Shown here piece by piece: positions 52,319-61,599 of a DNA stretch of 64,000 nt. Position 1 is the stretch's first letter, and each line of letters opens with the position of its first letter. Location of the stretch: assembly GCA_902175065.1 (NCBI GenBank), contig CABIIJ010000037.1, positions 1-64,000 on the forward strand. Direction: 5' to 3'. A program made the position numbers and the translations under genes. The notes under the pieces are model-generated. The model made no database searches, was not told the origin of the DNA, and saw only the letters and a program-made list of their open reading frames with translations. The stretch is from an uncultured Comamonas sp. (GTDB taxonomy: Bacteria; Pseudomonadota; Gammaproteobacteria; Burkholderiales; Burkholderiaceae_C).

Positions 52319-52461
52319 AGCAACCCTTCGGGCAAGGCAGCAAAAAACCGCACTCGTCGTTGCGCACCTTGACCAGGCCACCAGCCTGGCCTGCGGCACG
52401 CGCCTGGATTGCGGCTTTTTGCCGCCTGGCGGGCACCATGAAAAGAGCATGAACAGGTTCT
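52281..52461 (+). repeat. 181-bp long inverted repeat (MITE-like) before putA
   Basis: The left end AGGAACCTGTCCACGCTCTT continues TTCATGGCGCCCG; the right end is CGGGCACCATGAAAAGAGCA then TGAACAGGTTCT. The arms match over about 32 bases with four or five differences. Inner parts also pair (GGCAGCAAAAAACCGCA with TGCGGCTTTTTGCCGCC), so the whole unit can fold into one long hairpin with a GC-rich tip. No transposase and no clear target duplication are visible. It ends 35 bases before putA. Confidence 0.75.
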
Positions 52462-52495
52462 GAGTGCGCTCTTTACTATTTCGAGGTTGTTCGTT

Positions 52496-55400
52496 ATGTC
52501 CACCACCATTGGTATCAAAGTTGATGAAGCGCTGCGCGAGCGCATCCGCACGGCTGCCCAGAATCTTGGGCGCACCCCGCACTGGCTGCTCAAGCAGGCC
52601 GTCGTCCAGTATGTCGATGCCCTGGAGCGCGGCCTGCCCAGCATCCGCCTGCTGGGCACCGATGCCATGCCGGGAGACGAGGGTGTCGAGGAGGAGCAAC
52701 CCTCTGCCGGGCAAGAGGTGCAACCTTTCCTGCACTTCGCCCAGTCCATCCTGCCGCAGACACCGCTGCGGGCCGCCATTACCGCCGCCTGGCACCGGCC
52801 CGAGACCGAGTGCCTGCCCGCCCTGCTGCCCCTGGCGCGGGCCAGCGATGCCGAGCAGGCGGGCAAGATCCACACCCTGGCTGCCAAGCTGGTGCAGGGG
52901 CTGCGCGATGCCCCGGTGACCAGCGGCGTGGCTGCGCTGGTGCAGGAGTTCTCGCTCTCCAGCCAGGAGGGCGTGGCGCTGATGTGCCTGGCCGAAGCGC
53001 TGCTGCGCATCCCCGACAAGGCGACGCGCGATGCGCTGATCCGCGACAAGATCAGCCATGGCGACTGGAAGGCGCACGTCGGGCGCTCGCAGTCGATGTT
53101 CGTCAATGCCGCCGCCTGGGGGTTGGTGCTGACCGGCAAGCTGACCAGTACGAACAGTGAAAAAAATCTTTCGTCGGCGCTGACCCGCGTCATCGGCAAG
53201 GGCGGCGAGCCGCTCATCCGCCAGGGTGTGAACCACGCCATGAAGCTGATGGGCGAGCAGTTCGTCACCGGCCAGAACATTGCCGAGGCGCTGGCCAACA
53301 GCCGCAAGTTCGAGGCCCAGGGCTTCCGCTACAGCTACGACATGCTGGGCGAGGCCGCCACCACCGAGGCGGACGCCCAGCGCTACCTGCGCGACTACGA
53401 GCAGGCCATCCACGCCATCGGCGCGGCCTCGGCCGGGCGGGGCATTTTCGAAGGGCCGGGCATCTCGATCAAGCTCTCGGCCCTGCACCCGCGCTACAGC
53501 CGCGCCCAGTACGACCGCGTGATGGGCGAGCTGCTGCCGCGCGTGCTGCATCTGGCCGAGCTGGCCAAGCAGTACGACATCGGCATGAACATCGACGCCG
53601 AGGAAGCCGACCGCCTGGAGCTGTCCCTGGACCTGATGGAAGCGCTGTGCGCCGCGCCTTCGCTCAAGGGCTGGAGCGGCATCGGCTTCGTCGTGCAGGC
53701 CTACCAGAAGCGCTGCCCGCACGTCATCGACTACCTGATCGACCTGGCCCGCCGCAGCCGCCGCCGCCTGATGGTGCGGCTGGTCAAGGGCGCGTACTGG
53801 GACAGCGAGATCAAACGCGCCCAGCTCGACGGCCTGGCGGGTTACCCCGTCTACACCCGCAAGGTGTATACCGATGTGAGCTACCTGGCCTGCGCCCGCA
53901 AGCTGCTGGAGGTGCCGGACGCCATCTACCCGCAGTTCGCCACGCACAACGCGCAGACCCTGGCCAGCATCTACCAGCTGGCGACCAGCGTGGGCGGCAG
54001 CTATTACAGCGGCCAGTACGAATTCCAGTGCCTGCACGGCATGGGCGAGCCGCTGTACGCCCAGGTCACCGGTGCCATCGCCGACGGCAAGCTGGCCCGC
54101 CCCTGCCGCGTGTACGCCCCGGTGGGCAACCATGAAACCCTGCTGGCCTACCTGGTGCGCCGCCTGCTGGAGAACGGTGCCAACACCTCGTTCGTGAACC
54201 GCATTGGCGACCCGGACGTGCCGGTGGCCGAGCTGGTGGCCGACCCGGTGGAGGAGGTCATGCAGATTGCCAGCCAGGATGGCCGCCTGGGCGCACCGCA
54301 CCCGAAAATCCCGCTGCCCGCCAACCTGCTGGCCCAGGGGCCGCAAGGCCGGGCCAACTCGCGCGGGGTGAATCTGGCGCACGAGCAGCAACTGGCCTCC
54401 CTGGCCGCCGCACTCTTGAACAGCACCACGCAGCACTGGCTGGCCGCCCCGGCGGACGTGCCCCTGCCCGCCGACCCGGCGCAGGCCGAAGGCTGGGCGG
54501 CAATGCGCAATCCGGCCGAGCTGTCCGACACCGTGGGCTGGGTGCGCGAAGCCAGCGCTGCCGATGCCCAGGCGGCCGCCGAACGCGCCGCCCGTGCCGC
54601 GCCCATCTGGGCGGGCACCCCGCCCGCTGCCCGTGGCGACGTGCTGCAACGCGCGGCCGATCTGCTGGAGCAGCGCAGCCAGGTGCTGATGGGCCTGATC
54701 GTGCGCGAAGCGGGCAAGACGCTGCCCAACGCCGTGGCGGAAATCCGCGAGGCCGTGGACTTCCTGCGCTACTACGGCGCCCTGGTGGCTGACCAGTTCG
54801 ACAATGCCCGCGAACGCCCCCTGGGGGTGGTTCTGGCGATCAGCCCGTGGAACTTCCCGCTGGCCATCTTCTGCGGCCAGGTGGCCGCCGCCCTGGCCGC
54901 AGGCAACACCGTGCTGGCCAAGCCGGCCGAGCAGACGCCGCTGACCGCCGCCGCCATGGTCGCCATCCTGCATGAAGCCGGGGTGCCGCGCGATGCGCTG
55001 CAATTCGTCCCCGGCCAGGGCGAAACCGTGGGCGCAACCCTGGTGGCACATCCGCAGGTGGCGGGGGTGATGTTCACCGGCTCCACCGAGGTGGCCCGCA
55101 TCATTGCCAGGCAACTGGCCCGGCGCCTGTCGCCCGGCGGCCAGCCGATTCCGCTGATTGCCGAAACCGGCGGGCAGAACGCCATGATCGTCGACTCCTC
55201 CGCCCTGGCCGAGCAGGTGGTGGGCGACGTGCTGACCTCGGCCTTCGACTCGGCAGGCCAGCGCTGCTCGGCCCTGCGCCTGTTGTGCGTGCAGGAAGAC
55301 GTGGCCGAGCGCCAGCTCACCATGCTGCGCGAAGCCCTGCAGGAATGGAGCCTGGGCAACCCCGACCGCCAGAGCACCGACGTCGGCCCCGTGATCGACG

Positions 55401-56479
55401 AAGAAGCCCGCGCCCAGATCGAGGCGCACATCCAGCAGATGCAGGAGGCGGGCCAGAAAGTCACCCGCGTGCAGCGTGCCGACGGCCCGCTGAACGGCCA
55501 CTTCGTCGCCCCGGCCATCATCGAGATCGACAGCGCCCGGCGCCTGACCCGCGAGGTCTTCGGCCCGGTGCTGCACGTCATCCGCTTCCAGCGCGACCAG
55601 CTCGATGCCCTGGTGGACGACATCAACGCCACCGGCTACGGCCTGACCTTCGGCGTGCACAGCCGCATCGACGAAACCATCGACCGCCTGACCCGCCGCA
55701 TCCAGGCCGGCAACGTGTACGTGAACCGCAACGTGGTCGGCGCCGTGGTCGGCGTGCAGCCCTTTGGCGGCATGGGCCTGTCCGGCACCGGCCCCAAGGC
55801 GGGCGGGCCGCTGTACCTGTACCGCCTGGTGCAGGGCCAGCCCAACGTGGCCCTGGCTGCATTGCCCCGGGTGGAGCACGGCACTGCCGCGCCGCAACTG
55901 CTGGCCAGCCTGCAGACGGCGGTGATTGCCGGGGTGGAACAGTCGGGGCGCCTGTGCGCCGAGGCGCTGGCCGCCTCGCGCCTGGGCACCAGCCTGCTGC
56001 TCACCGGCCCGACCGGGGAGAGCAACCGCTACCGCCTGCTGCCGCGCGGCGCCGTCTGGGCCTTGCCGCGCACGCCGCTGGGCCTGATGCACCAGGTGGC
56101 CGCCGCCCTGGCCACCGGCAACCCCTGCCATGTGGTGCTGCCCGCGCAGGACAACGGCTGCGCCGCCGCCTGGCACGCCCTGCGGGCGGCTGCCGGCGAT
56201 GCCGGTACGGCCTGGCTGCACAGCGCCGACAGCGCCAGCCTGGAGGATGCCGCCGCCCCCCTGAGCGCCTTGCTGTTCGAGGGCGATGGCGATGCCCTGG
56301 TGACCATCACCACCCAGGTGGCGGCGCGTGCCGGCGCCATCGTGCGCATCGAGAGCCGCAGCAGCGAAGCGCTGCACGCCGGGCAAGGCTATGACCTGGC
56401 CGCCCTGCTGCATGAACAGTCCATCAGCACCAACACGGCAGCAGCGGGCGGCAATGCCCAGCTGATGACCATGGCCTGA
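52496..56479 (+). CDS. putA: Trifunctional proline utilisation protein PutA
   Basis: Oxidises proline to glutamate and represses its own gene. The 1327-aa product has an N-terminal ribbon-helix-helix (residues 1-47, TTIGIKVDEALRERIRTAAQ), the FAD proline dehydrogenase barrel (ISIKLSALHPRY, MVRLVKGAYWDSEIKRAQ, YPQFATHNAQT), the P5C dehydrogenase (ISPWNFPLAIF, GSTEVARII, catalytic Cys924 in GQRCSALR) and a C-terminal domain as in long PutA proteins. The start at 52496 follows CGAGG; an in-frame TTG three codons earlier is rejected. putP follows after 31 bases. Confidence 0.95.
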   Translation: MSTTIGIKVDEALRERIRTAAQNLGRTPHWLLKQAVVQYVDALERGLPSIRLLGTDAMPGDEGVEEEQPSAGQEVQPFLHFAQSILPQTPLRAAITAAWHRPETECLPALLPLARASDAEQAGKIHTLAAKLVQGLRDAPVTSGVAALVQEFSLSSQEGVALMCLAEALLRIPDKATRDALIRDKISHGDWKAHVGRSQSMFVNAAAWGLVLTGKLTSTNSEKNLSSALTRVIGKGGEPLIRQGVNHAMKLMGEQFVTGQNIAEALANSRKFEAQGFRYSYDMLGEAATTEADAQRYLRDYEQAIHAIGAASAGRGIFEGPGISIKLSALHPRYSRAQYDRVMGELLPRVLHLAELAKQYDIGMNIDAEEADRLELSLDLMEALCAAPSLKGWSGIGFVVQAYQKRCPHVIDYLIDLARRSRRRLMVRLVKGAYWDSEIKRAQLDGLAGYPVYTRKVYTDVSYLACARKLLEVPDAIYPQFATHNAQTLASIYQLATSVGGSYYSGQYEFQCLHGMGEPLYAQVTGAIADGKLARPCRVYAPVGNHETLLAYLVRRLLENGANTSFVNRIGDPDVPVAELVADPVEEVMQIASQDGRLGAPHPKIPLPANLLAQGPQGRANSRGVNLAHEQQLASLAAALLNSTTQHWLAAPADVPLPADPAQAEGWAAMRNPAELSDTVGWVREASAADAQAAAERAARAAPIWAGTPPAARGDVLQRAADLLEQRSQVLMGLIVREAGKTLPNAVAEIREAVDFLRYYGALVADQFDNARERPLGVVLAISPWNFPLAIFCGQVAAALAAGNTVLAKPAEQTPLTAAAMVAILHEAGVPRDALQFVPGQGETVGATLVAHPQVAGVMFTGSTEVARIIARQLARRLSPGGQPIPLIAETGGQNAMIVDSSALAEQVVGDVLTSAFDSAGQRCSALRLLCVQEDVAERQLTMLREALQEWSLGNPDRQSTDVGPVIDEEARAQIEAHIQQMQEAGQKVTRVQRADGPLNGHFVAPAIIEIDSARRLTREVFGPVLHVIRFQRDQLDALVDDINATGYGLTFGVHSRIDETIDRLTRRIQAGNVYVNRNVVGAVVGVQPFGGMGLSGTGPKAGGPLYLYRLVQGQPNVALAALPRVEHGTAAPQLLASLQTAVIAGVEQSGRLCAEALAASRLGTSLLLTGPTGESNRYRLLPRGAVWALPRTPLGLMHQVAAALATGNPCHVVLPAQDNGCAAAWHALRAAAGDAGTAWLHSADSASLEDAAAPLSALLFEGDGDALVTITTQVAARAGAIVRIESRSSEALHAGQGYDLAALLHEQSISTNTAAAGGNAQLMTMA

Positions 56480-56510
56480 ACCCCATCCCAAGCAAAGGAA
56501 AAAGACAACC

Positions 56511-57992
56511 GTGTCCGGTAATTTCTACACCTACATCGCCTTGGCGCTGTATTTCGGCCTCATGCTGTTGATCGGCTATCTGGCGTTTCTCAAAACCAGC
56601 GACCACGAGGGCTACATGCTGGCCGGGCGAGGCCTGCCGCCCTGGGTGGCGGCACTCAGTGCGGGCGCTTCGGACATGTCGGGCTGGCTCATCATGGGCC
56701 TGCCCGGGGCCATCTACACCACCGGCCTGATCGAAGGCTGGATCGCCGTGGGCCTGTTCATCGGCGCCTACCTGAACTGGCGGCTGGTGGCGCCCCGGCT
56801 GCGGGCCTACACCGAAGTGTCCAAAAACTCCATCACGCTGCCCAGCTTCTTCGAGAACCGCCTGCGCGACAACACGCGCCTGCTGCGCAGCGTCTCCAGC
56901 ATCATCATCCTGGTGTTCTTCACGCTGTATTGCTCCTCGGGCATGGTGGCGGGCGGCAAGTTCTTTGAAAGCGCCTTCGGCGGCGACTACATGACGGGCC
57001 TGCTGCTGGTGACGGCAGTGACGCTGGTCTACACGCTGTTCGGCGGCTTTCTGGGCGCTTCGCTGACCGACGTGGTGCAGGGCCTGATGATGGTGGTGGC
57101 GCTGATCGTGGTGCCTGCCGTGGCGATTTTCGCCGTGGGCGGCATGGGGGAGACCGCCAGCCTCGTCTCCACGGTGGGCGCGGGCAATCTGTCGCTGATC
57201 GGCGCGGGCAAGATGACGGCGGGCGCGGCGGCGCTGGTCATCATTTCGGGCCTGGCCTGGGGGCTGGGCTACTTCGGCCAGCCGCACATCGTCGTGCGCT
57301 TCATGGCCCTGCGCACGCCGCAAGAGGCCGCCAGCGCCCGCCGCATCGGCGCAAGCTGGCAGTTCCTGTCGCTGGGCGGCGCGGTGTGCAGCGGCTTGAT
57401 CGGCATTGCTTATTTCAGCAAGTTCGGCAATGCCCCGGCCGATGCCGAAACCGTGGTGCTGCTGCTGTCGCAGGTGCTGCTGCATCCGCTGGTCGCGGGC
57501 TTTGTGCTGGCCGCCGTGCTGGCCGCCATCATGAGCACGCTGTCCAGCCAGTTGCTGGTGTGTTCTTCTGCCCTGGTGGAAGACATGTACCTTGCTGCAC
57601 GCAAGACGGCGCCCAGCCAGCGCACGCTGATGCTGCTGGGCCGCGCCGGGGTGCTGGCCGTGACCGTGGTCGCGGCGGTGCTGGCGGCCAACCCCAGCGA
57701 CACCATCCTGGGCCTGGTGGCCTTTGCCTGGGCCGGGTTCGGCGCATCCTTCGGCCCGCTGGTGCTGCTCAGCCTGTACTGGCGCAAGCTGACCAACGTG
57801 GGTGCGTTGGCCGGCATGGTGGCCGGCTCCGTCATGGTGTTCGTGTGGAAGCGCCTGGATACCGGCATTTACGAGCTGCTGCCCGCCTTCATCGTCAGCA
57901 TGGTGGTGATGGTGCTGGTCAGCCTTGTCACCTACAAGCGCAACGAGGAGATCGAACGGGAGTTCGAGCAGACCTGCAAGGCCGTGGCCTGA
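56511..57992 (+). CDS. putP: Sodium/proline symporter PutP (GTG start)
   Basis: Imports proline with sodium for PutA. The 493-aa protein has about 13 transmembrane helices of the sodium:solute symporter fold. ALSAGASDMSGWLIMGLPGA and SLTDVVQGLMMVVALI are characteristic, as is AIMSTLSSQLLVCSSALVED. It starts with GTG and is co-directional with putA (31-base gap), unlike the divergent putA-putP of enterics; a terminator follows. Confidence 0.95.
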   Translation: MSGNFYTYIALALYFGLMLLIGYLAFLKTSDHEGYMLAGRGLPPWVAALSAGASDMSGWLIMGLPGAIYTTGLIEGWIAVGLFIGAYLNWRLVAPRLRAYTEVSKNSITLPSFFENRLRDNTRLLRSVSSIIILVFFTLYCSSGMVAGGKFFESAFGGDYMTGLLLVTAVTLVYTLFGGFLGASLTDVVQGLMMVVALIVVPAVAIFAVGGMGETASLVSTVGAGNLSLIGAGKMTAGAAALVIISGLAWGLGYFGQPHIVVRFMALRTPQEAASARRIGASWQFLSLGGAVCSGLIGIAYFSKFGNAPADAETVVLLLSQVLLHPLVAGFVLAAVLAAIMSTLSSQLLVCSSALVEDMYLAARKTAPSQRTLMLLGRAGVLAVTVVAAVLAANPSDTILGLVAFAWAGFGASFGPLVLLSLYWRKLTNVGALAGMVAGSVMVFVWKRLDTGIYELLPAFIVSMVVMVLVSLVTYKRNEEIEREFEQTCKAVA

Positions 57993-58015
57993 GCGCTGGA
58001 CGCTGGATGAAAGGC

Positions 58016-58047
58016 AATGCCCAGGGCTTCGGCCCTGGGCATTTTTT
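58016..58047 (+). terminator. Rho-independent terminator of putAP
   Basis: AATGCCCAGGGC-TTCG-GCCCTGGGCATT is a perfect 12-bp stem with a stable TTCG tetraloop and is followed by TTTT. It lies 24 bases after the putP stop. Confidence 0.93.
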
Positions 58048-58146
58048 CAAGTTCGGGTGCCTTGTGCCGATAGGGATAGGTAAACCAAGCGCCTGCCTTC
58101 CTGCTGCCCGGTTCCCCCGGTCTCCCGGTCTCATGACCCACTATCC

Positions 58147-59595
58147 ATGACCAGCCTGCTCATCACTCCATCTGTCCTTGCCCCCGCCCTGGCCTCTGCC
58201 GCCGTGACTGCGCGTGCGCAAGCTGCCGGCGAAAGAAACACCGCTGCGCCGCAGCCTGCGACACCTTCGACGGTGCTGGAGATCTCCAGCGTCAAAGCCA
58301 TGCCGGTGTACACCATGCCGACCTCCAGCGGGCCGGCTTGGGCGACCGAATCCCGGGACGCCATCAGCGCCCGCATGGAGAGCAACCGCAGCCTGGGCAG
58401 TCTGGGCGGCCAGTGGGGCAAGCTCGGCGGGATGTTGCTCGCGCACGTGTCCGGCGGCGGTGCCAGCTACCGCCAGACCCTGTTGTCGCGCCCGGATGCC
58501 ACGCGCGACCTGGATATCCAGATGGAAGGCGTGCGCTTTGGCGCGGCCACGGCCAGCCTGGAGATCACCACCCGCTCGGGCCAGAAGGTGCAACTGCTCA
58601 TTGCCGTCAACAGCAGCCCCCAGGGCAATCCGGGGCTGCATGTGCAGATTGAGAGCAGCGGCCCCCTGAGCGATGCCGAGCGCAAGGCGCTGGCGTCGCT
58701 GTCCGAAGGGCTGGACCGTGCCCTGTCCGGCCTGGGCCAGGAAGGCAACCCGAAGATCGACCTGTCCGGCCTGATGGACTACGACCGCAAGGCATTCGCC
58801 AGCCTCGATCTTTCCGTCGGCGTGCCCGAAGGCAGCAACACCCGCCTGCAAGCGCTGCACCTGCGCCTGGACGACAAGCGCCAGTCGCTGGAACTGAAAA
58901 CCGCTACGGGCGGGAATGTCGCCATCCATCTGAACCCGGCCACCACCCTGGTCAGCGCCAACCCCGCGCAAAGGCAGGACGCCCTGAACCAGCACCTGCA
59001 AAACATCAATGCCGCCGCCCAGCGCAGCCGGGCGGATGCCGACCTGGTGGCGCTGTTCACCAGCAGTTTCACGCAGATGCACGGGATGCCTGCTTCCGCC
59101 GTGGTGCAGACGCTGATGCCCGCTGCCCTGGGCCAGCAGGTTGCCCCCTTGCTCAGTGGCCTGGCCGATTTCGAGGCCAGCTTCAGCGGCGACTTCCAGC
59201 GCGCCAACCGCTGGGGCGTACTGACGGAGCAAGGCCATACCGACTACCGCATCGGCCAGCGCACCGACAGCCGCTACCGCGCCGACACCGGCAGCCTGGC
59301 GCTGGAGCAGACCGTCCACACCGCGCTGGACGGCCACATCGCCAAAGCCCTGCTGCCCGAGGGCGCGTTGGACATGCCCAATGGCAATTACGAACTGCAC
59401 ACGCTCCAGGACCGGCAGACCACCCGTACCCGTATTGCCGCCGAGGACGATGTGCTCACCCAGGCCGTGCAAATGCACGATGCGCAGCAGTCGCTGACGG
59501 TGCAGAGATTTGTTGAAAACCGCCTGCAGGAACAGTACCAGCGCCCGCACCGGGAGCAGTGGGTGAAGCAGCTGCTGGATACGGCCAGGAACTGA
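58147..59595 (+). CDS. Hypothetical protein, 482 aa
   Basis: I do not recognise this protein. It has no transmembrane helix and no convincing signal peptide. The first 45 residues are Ala/Thr-rich and probably disordered; the middle (residues about 120-290) alternates beta-rich pieces (LDIQMEGVRFGAATASLEIT, KVQLLIAVNSS) with a helix (LSDAERKALASLSEGLDRAL); the C-terminus is Gln-rich and helical (SLTVQRFVENRLQEQYQRPH). Codon use is typical of the genome. It stands alone between the putAP terminator and the convergent oxidase operon, with no strong ribosome binding site. Confidence 0.75.
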   Translation: MTSLLITPSVLAPALASAAVTARAQAAGERNTAAPQPATPSTVLEISSVKAMPVYTMPTSSGPAWATESRDAISARMESNRSLGSLGGQWGKLGGMLLAHVSGGGASYRQTLLSRPDATRDLDIQMEGVRFGAATASLEITTRSGQKVQLLIAVNSSPQGNPGLHVQIESSGPLSDAERKALASLSEGLDRALSGLGQEGNPKIDLSGLMDYDRKAFASLDLSVGVPEGSNTRLQALHLRLDDKRQSLELKTATGGNVAIHLNPATTLVSANPAQRQDALNQHLQNINAAAQRSRADADLVALFTSSFTQMHGMPASAVVQTLMPAALGQQVAPLLSGLADFEASFSGDFQRANRWGVLTEQGHTDYRIGQRTDSRYRADTGSLALEQTVHTALDGHIAKALLPEGALDMPNGNYELHTLQDRQTTRTRIAAEDDVLTQAVQMHDAQQSLTVQRFVENRLQEQYQRPHREQWVKQLLDTARN

Positions 59596-59617
59596 ATATC
59601 TAACGCACCGAACGCAT

Positions 59618-60277
59618 CTAACGCGCCTGGCCCAGCGCCCGGGCTTCGCGTCGGGTCATGTCCCAGGCCACGCGGGCCAGCCAGGCCACGGCCAGGGCGC
59701 TGCTGATGCCGACCAGCCACTGGCCCAGGCGGATCTGGTCGTCCTGCAGATAGGCGTTGCACAGGCGCAAGGGGCTGTCGATGTAGAGCAGCCCGACGAT
59801 GGCCGTCATGCCCAGGAGGTTGCCCAGAAAAAAAAATTGCAGCACCGCCCCGGCAGGCCGCCAGGACAGGGCCAGCCCCGCCCCGGCCAGCAGCAGGGCG
59901 CTGCATTTGGCCGCTTCCACTTCCGGGCGCAGCAGGGCCAGGTCGAGCACGCGCGGCACCATCAGCACGGCCAGTACGGTGGCGCACAGCACCAGCCCGG
60001 CGATGCCGTGCTGGTTCCAGCGGGCCAGCCCGGCGCGTGCCCGTGGCATGGCCAGCACCAGGGCTTGCGCCAGGGCCGCACCGGCGGCCAGCAGCAGGGG
60101 AAATTGCAGCACCATGTGCCGCCACATGCTGGCTTCCAGCCAGGGGCGCAGCCCCAGGGCCAGGAGCAGGCAGAGGCTGCCCAGGCCGAGGAGGATGGCC
60201 GCTTTTTTTGATGAAAACAGGCTCAACCCCTTATACAGCAAGTGCTGCAAGCTATGAAAAACAGCAATCGGCTTCAT
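59618..60277 (-). CDS. Small integral membrane protein of the oxidase operon
   Basis: A 219-aa protein with about six hydrophobic helices (AAILLGLGSLCLLLALGL, VLQFPLLLAAGAALAQALVL, GLVLCATVLAVLMVPRVLDL, GNLLGMTAIVGLLYID). It overlaps the SCO gene stop by four bases and is the last gene of the oxidase operon, so an assembly or accessory role in oxidase biogenesis is likely. I do not recognise a family. Its residues 7-22 are encoded by a dispersed repeat, so the true start could be further in. Confidence 0.75.
   Translation of the reverse strand: MKPIAVFHSLQHLLYKGLSLFSSKKAAILLGLGSLCLLLALGLRPWLEASMWRHMVLQFPLLLAAGAALAQALVLAMPRARAGLARWNQHGIAGLVLCATVLAVLMVPRVLDLALLRPEVEAAKCSALLLAGAGLALSWRPAGAVLQFFFLGNLLGMTAIVGLLYIDSPLRLCNAYLQDDQIRLGQWLVGISSALAVAWLARVAWDMTRREARALGQAR
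60211..60256 (-). repeat. Dispersed repeat, type B (inside the start of the membrane protein gene)
   Basis: On the minus strand CATAGCTTGCAGCACTTGCT continues ...AGGGGTTGAGCCTGTTTTCAT, matching AATAGCTGCAAGCGCTTTAC...AGAGCCTGATTTTAT at 30134. It lies in frame within the first codons of the adjacent gene. Confidence 0.7.
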
Positions 60278-60939
60278 GCGGCCCCCGGCTGCGCCGTGGC
60301 CGCTGGCGCTGGCGGTGCGGCGGGCTGCTGCGCCAGGTGGCGGGCGTAGTTCAGCGCCAGTTCCTGCTCGGCCAGGTCGAAGATGCGCACCATGCGCCCC
60401 TGGGTATCGAAGATGAGCAGGGCGGCGTTGTGCTCATAGTCGCCCATGCCGTCGGGGATGACGACCACGCCCAGGCTGCGCAGCAGCGCGGCCTGCTGCT
60501 GGCGGTCGGCCACGCGGGCAAAGCGCCAGCGCCGGGCCTCGGCCCCCATGGTCTGGGCGTAGCGGGCGAGGATGGCCGGGTTGTCGTAGGCGCCGTCAAA
60601 GCTGATGGACAGCAGTTGCACGCCAGCGTCACCTTGCTGCTGTAATTGCGCCTGCATCTCGCCGAAGCTGCCGCCCAGGCTCAGGCACACGGTTTTGCAG
60701 CGGGTGTAGAAGAAGTCGGCAATGGTGACCTGGCCGCTGGCGGCCAGCAGGTCGGGCAGGGCCGTGGGGGCGATGCCGGGGCCGTCCACCACGACGGCGG
60801 GTAGGGGCAGGGGGCGCAGCGCTACTTCCAGGCGGCGGGCGCCTTCGTCCGTCCAGACCTGGAAGTCGTGCGTCAGCCACGCGACGGCGCCGTAGCCGCC
60901 CAGCAGCAGGGCCAGACTCAACAACGCGGTGCGCAACAT
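60274..60939 (-). CDS. SCO1/SenC family copper chaperone
   Basis: A 221-aa thioredoxin-fold protein with an N-terminal membrane anchor (about residues 3-24). The copper-binding CxxxC is in FFYTRCKTVCLSLGG and the conserved distal histidine is in GDYEHNAALLIFD. SCO proteins deliver copper to or reduce cysteines of terminal oxidases. Here it follows the oxidase structural genes; since cbb3-type enzymes have only CuB, it probably serves CuB insertion. Confidence 0.9.
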   Translation of the reverse strand: MLRTALLSLALLLGGYGAVAWLTHDFQVWTDEGARRLEVALRPLPLPAVVVDGPGIAPTALPDLLAASGQVTIADFFYTRCKTVCLSLGGSFGEMQAQLQQQGDAGVQLLSISFDGAYDNPAILARYAQTMGAEARRWRFARVADRQQQAALLRSLGVVVIPDGMGDYEHNAALLIFDTQGRMVRIFDLAEQELALNYARHLAQQPAAPPAPAATAQPGAA

Positions 60940-60970
60940 GGCAGAAACCTGTTTTTGATAGCTGTTGCCG

Positions 60971-61579
60971 CTATTTCAGCAAGGCTTTCAATGCCTCACC
61001 GCCTTCAAATGGCGCTGTACGTGCGCTGCCAGCTTCTCTTTCGGTAGCAACGAGGTCGGTGGCAATCGCCTCGGCCTGATTGCCCCAGGTGCTGCGGATG
61101 TGGGTGAGCACGGCGGCGATCTCGGCGTCGGACAGTTGCGGGAAGGGCGGCATCATGCCCGCATAGGTCTGGCCCTTGACCGCGATCTCGCCGACGATGC
61201 CGTGCAGCAGGATGTTGGCCAGCACCTTCGGTTCGCCCACCACCCATTCGGAGCCGGCCAGCGGCGGGAAGACGCCGGGCAGCCCTTCGCCGTTGGCCTG
61301 GTGGCAGGCGGCGCAGTTGGCGGCAAAGACGGCGGCGCCATCGATCGCCCCGCCTGCGCCGCCCGCTGCGGCCTGGGTGCCGGGGCGCAGGTCGGCCAGG
61401 GAGCGCATGTCGCCCAGGTCGGTGCGTTCGATGGGCGGATTGACCAGCAGGTAGACGATGCCGAAAAGCACCATCCCCACGGCGATCAGGGCGACCAGCC
61501 AGGGCATGGGGCGGATGGATTCTTCCGGGTCGGCGTGCTCGCGCAGTTCCTGCGGCTGGATTTTGAGTTTGTCAGGCAT
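60971..61579 (-). CDS. Membrane-anchored mono-haem cytochrome c (CcoP-like)
   Basis: A 202-aa protein with one N-terminal transmembrane helix (about residues 26-47, PWLVALIAVGMVLFGIVYLL) and a single CAACH haem c motif with a downstream Met ligand candidate in YAGMMPPFPQLSDAEIAAV. GGAGGA seven bases upstream fixes the start at 61579; the frame is open to 61603. By position it replaces CcoP, but true CcoP has two haems. Confidence 0.88.
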   Translation of the reverse strand: MPDKLKIQPQELREHADPEESIRPMPWLVALIAVGMVLFGIVYLLVNPPIERTDLGDMRSLADLRPGTQAAAGGAGGAIDGAAVFAANCAACHQANGEGLPGVFPPLAGSEWVVGEPKVLANILLHGIVGEIAVKGQTYAGMMPPFPQLSDAEIAAVLTHIRSTWGNQAEAIATDLVATEREAGSARTAPFEGGEALKALLK

Positions 61580-61599
61580 GGTGGTTTCCTCCGGCGGCG

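Noticed and set aside
59598-59622. Repeated ATCTAACGC between the convergent genes at 59.6 kb
   Set aside because: Two short copies only, no stem-loop, no terminator; probably slippage.
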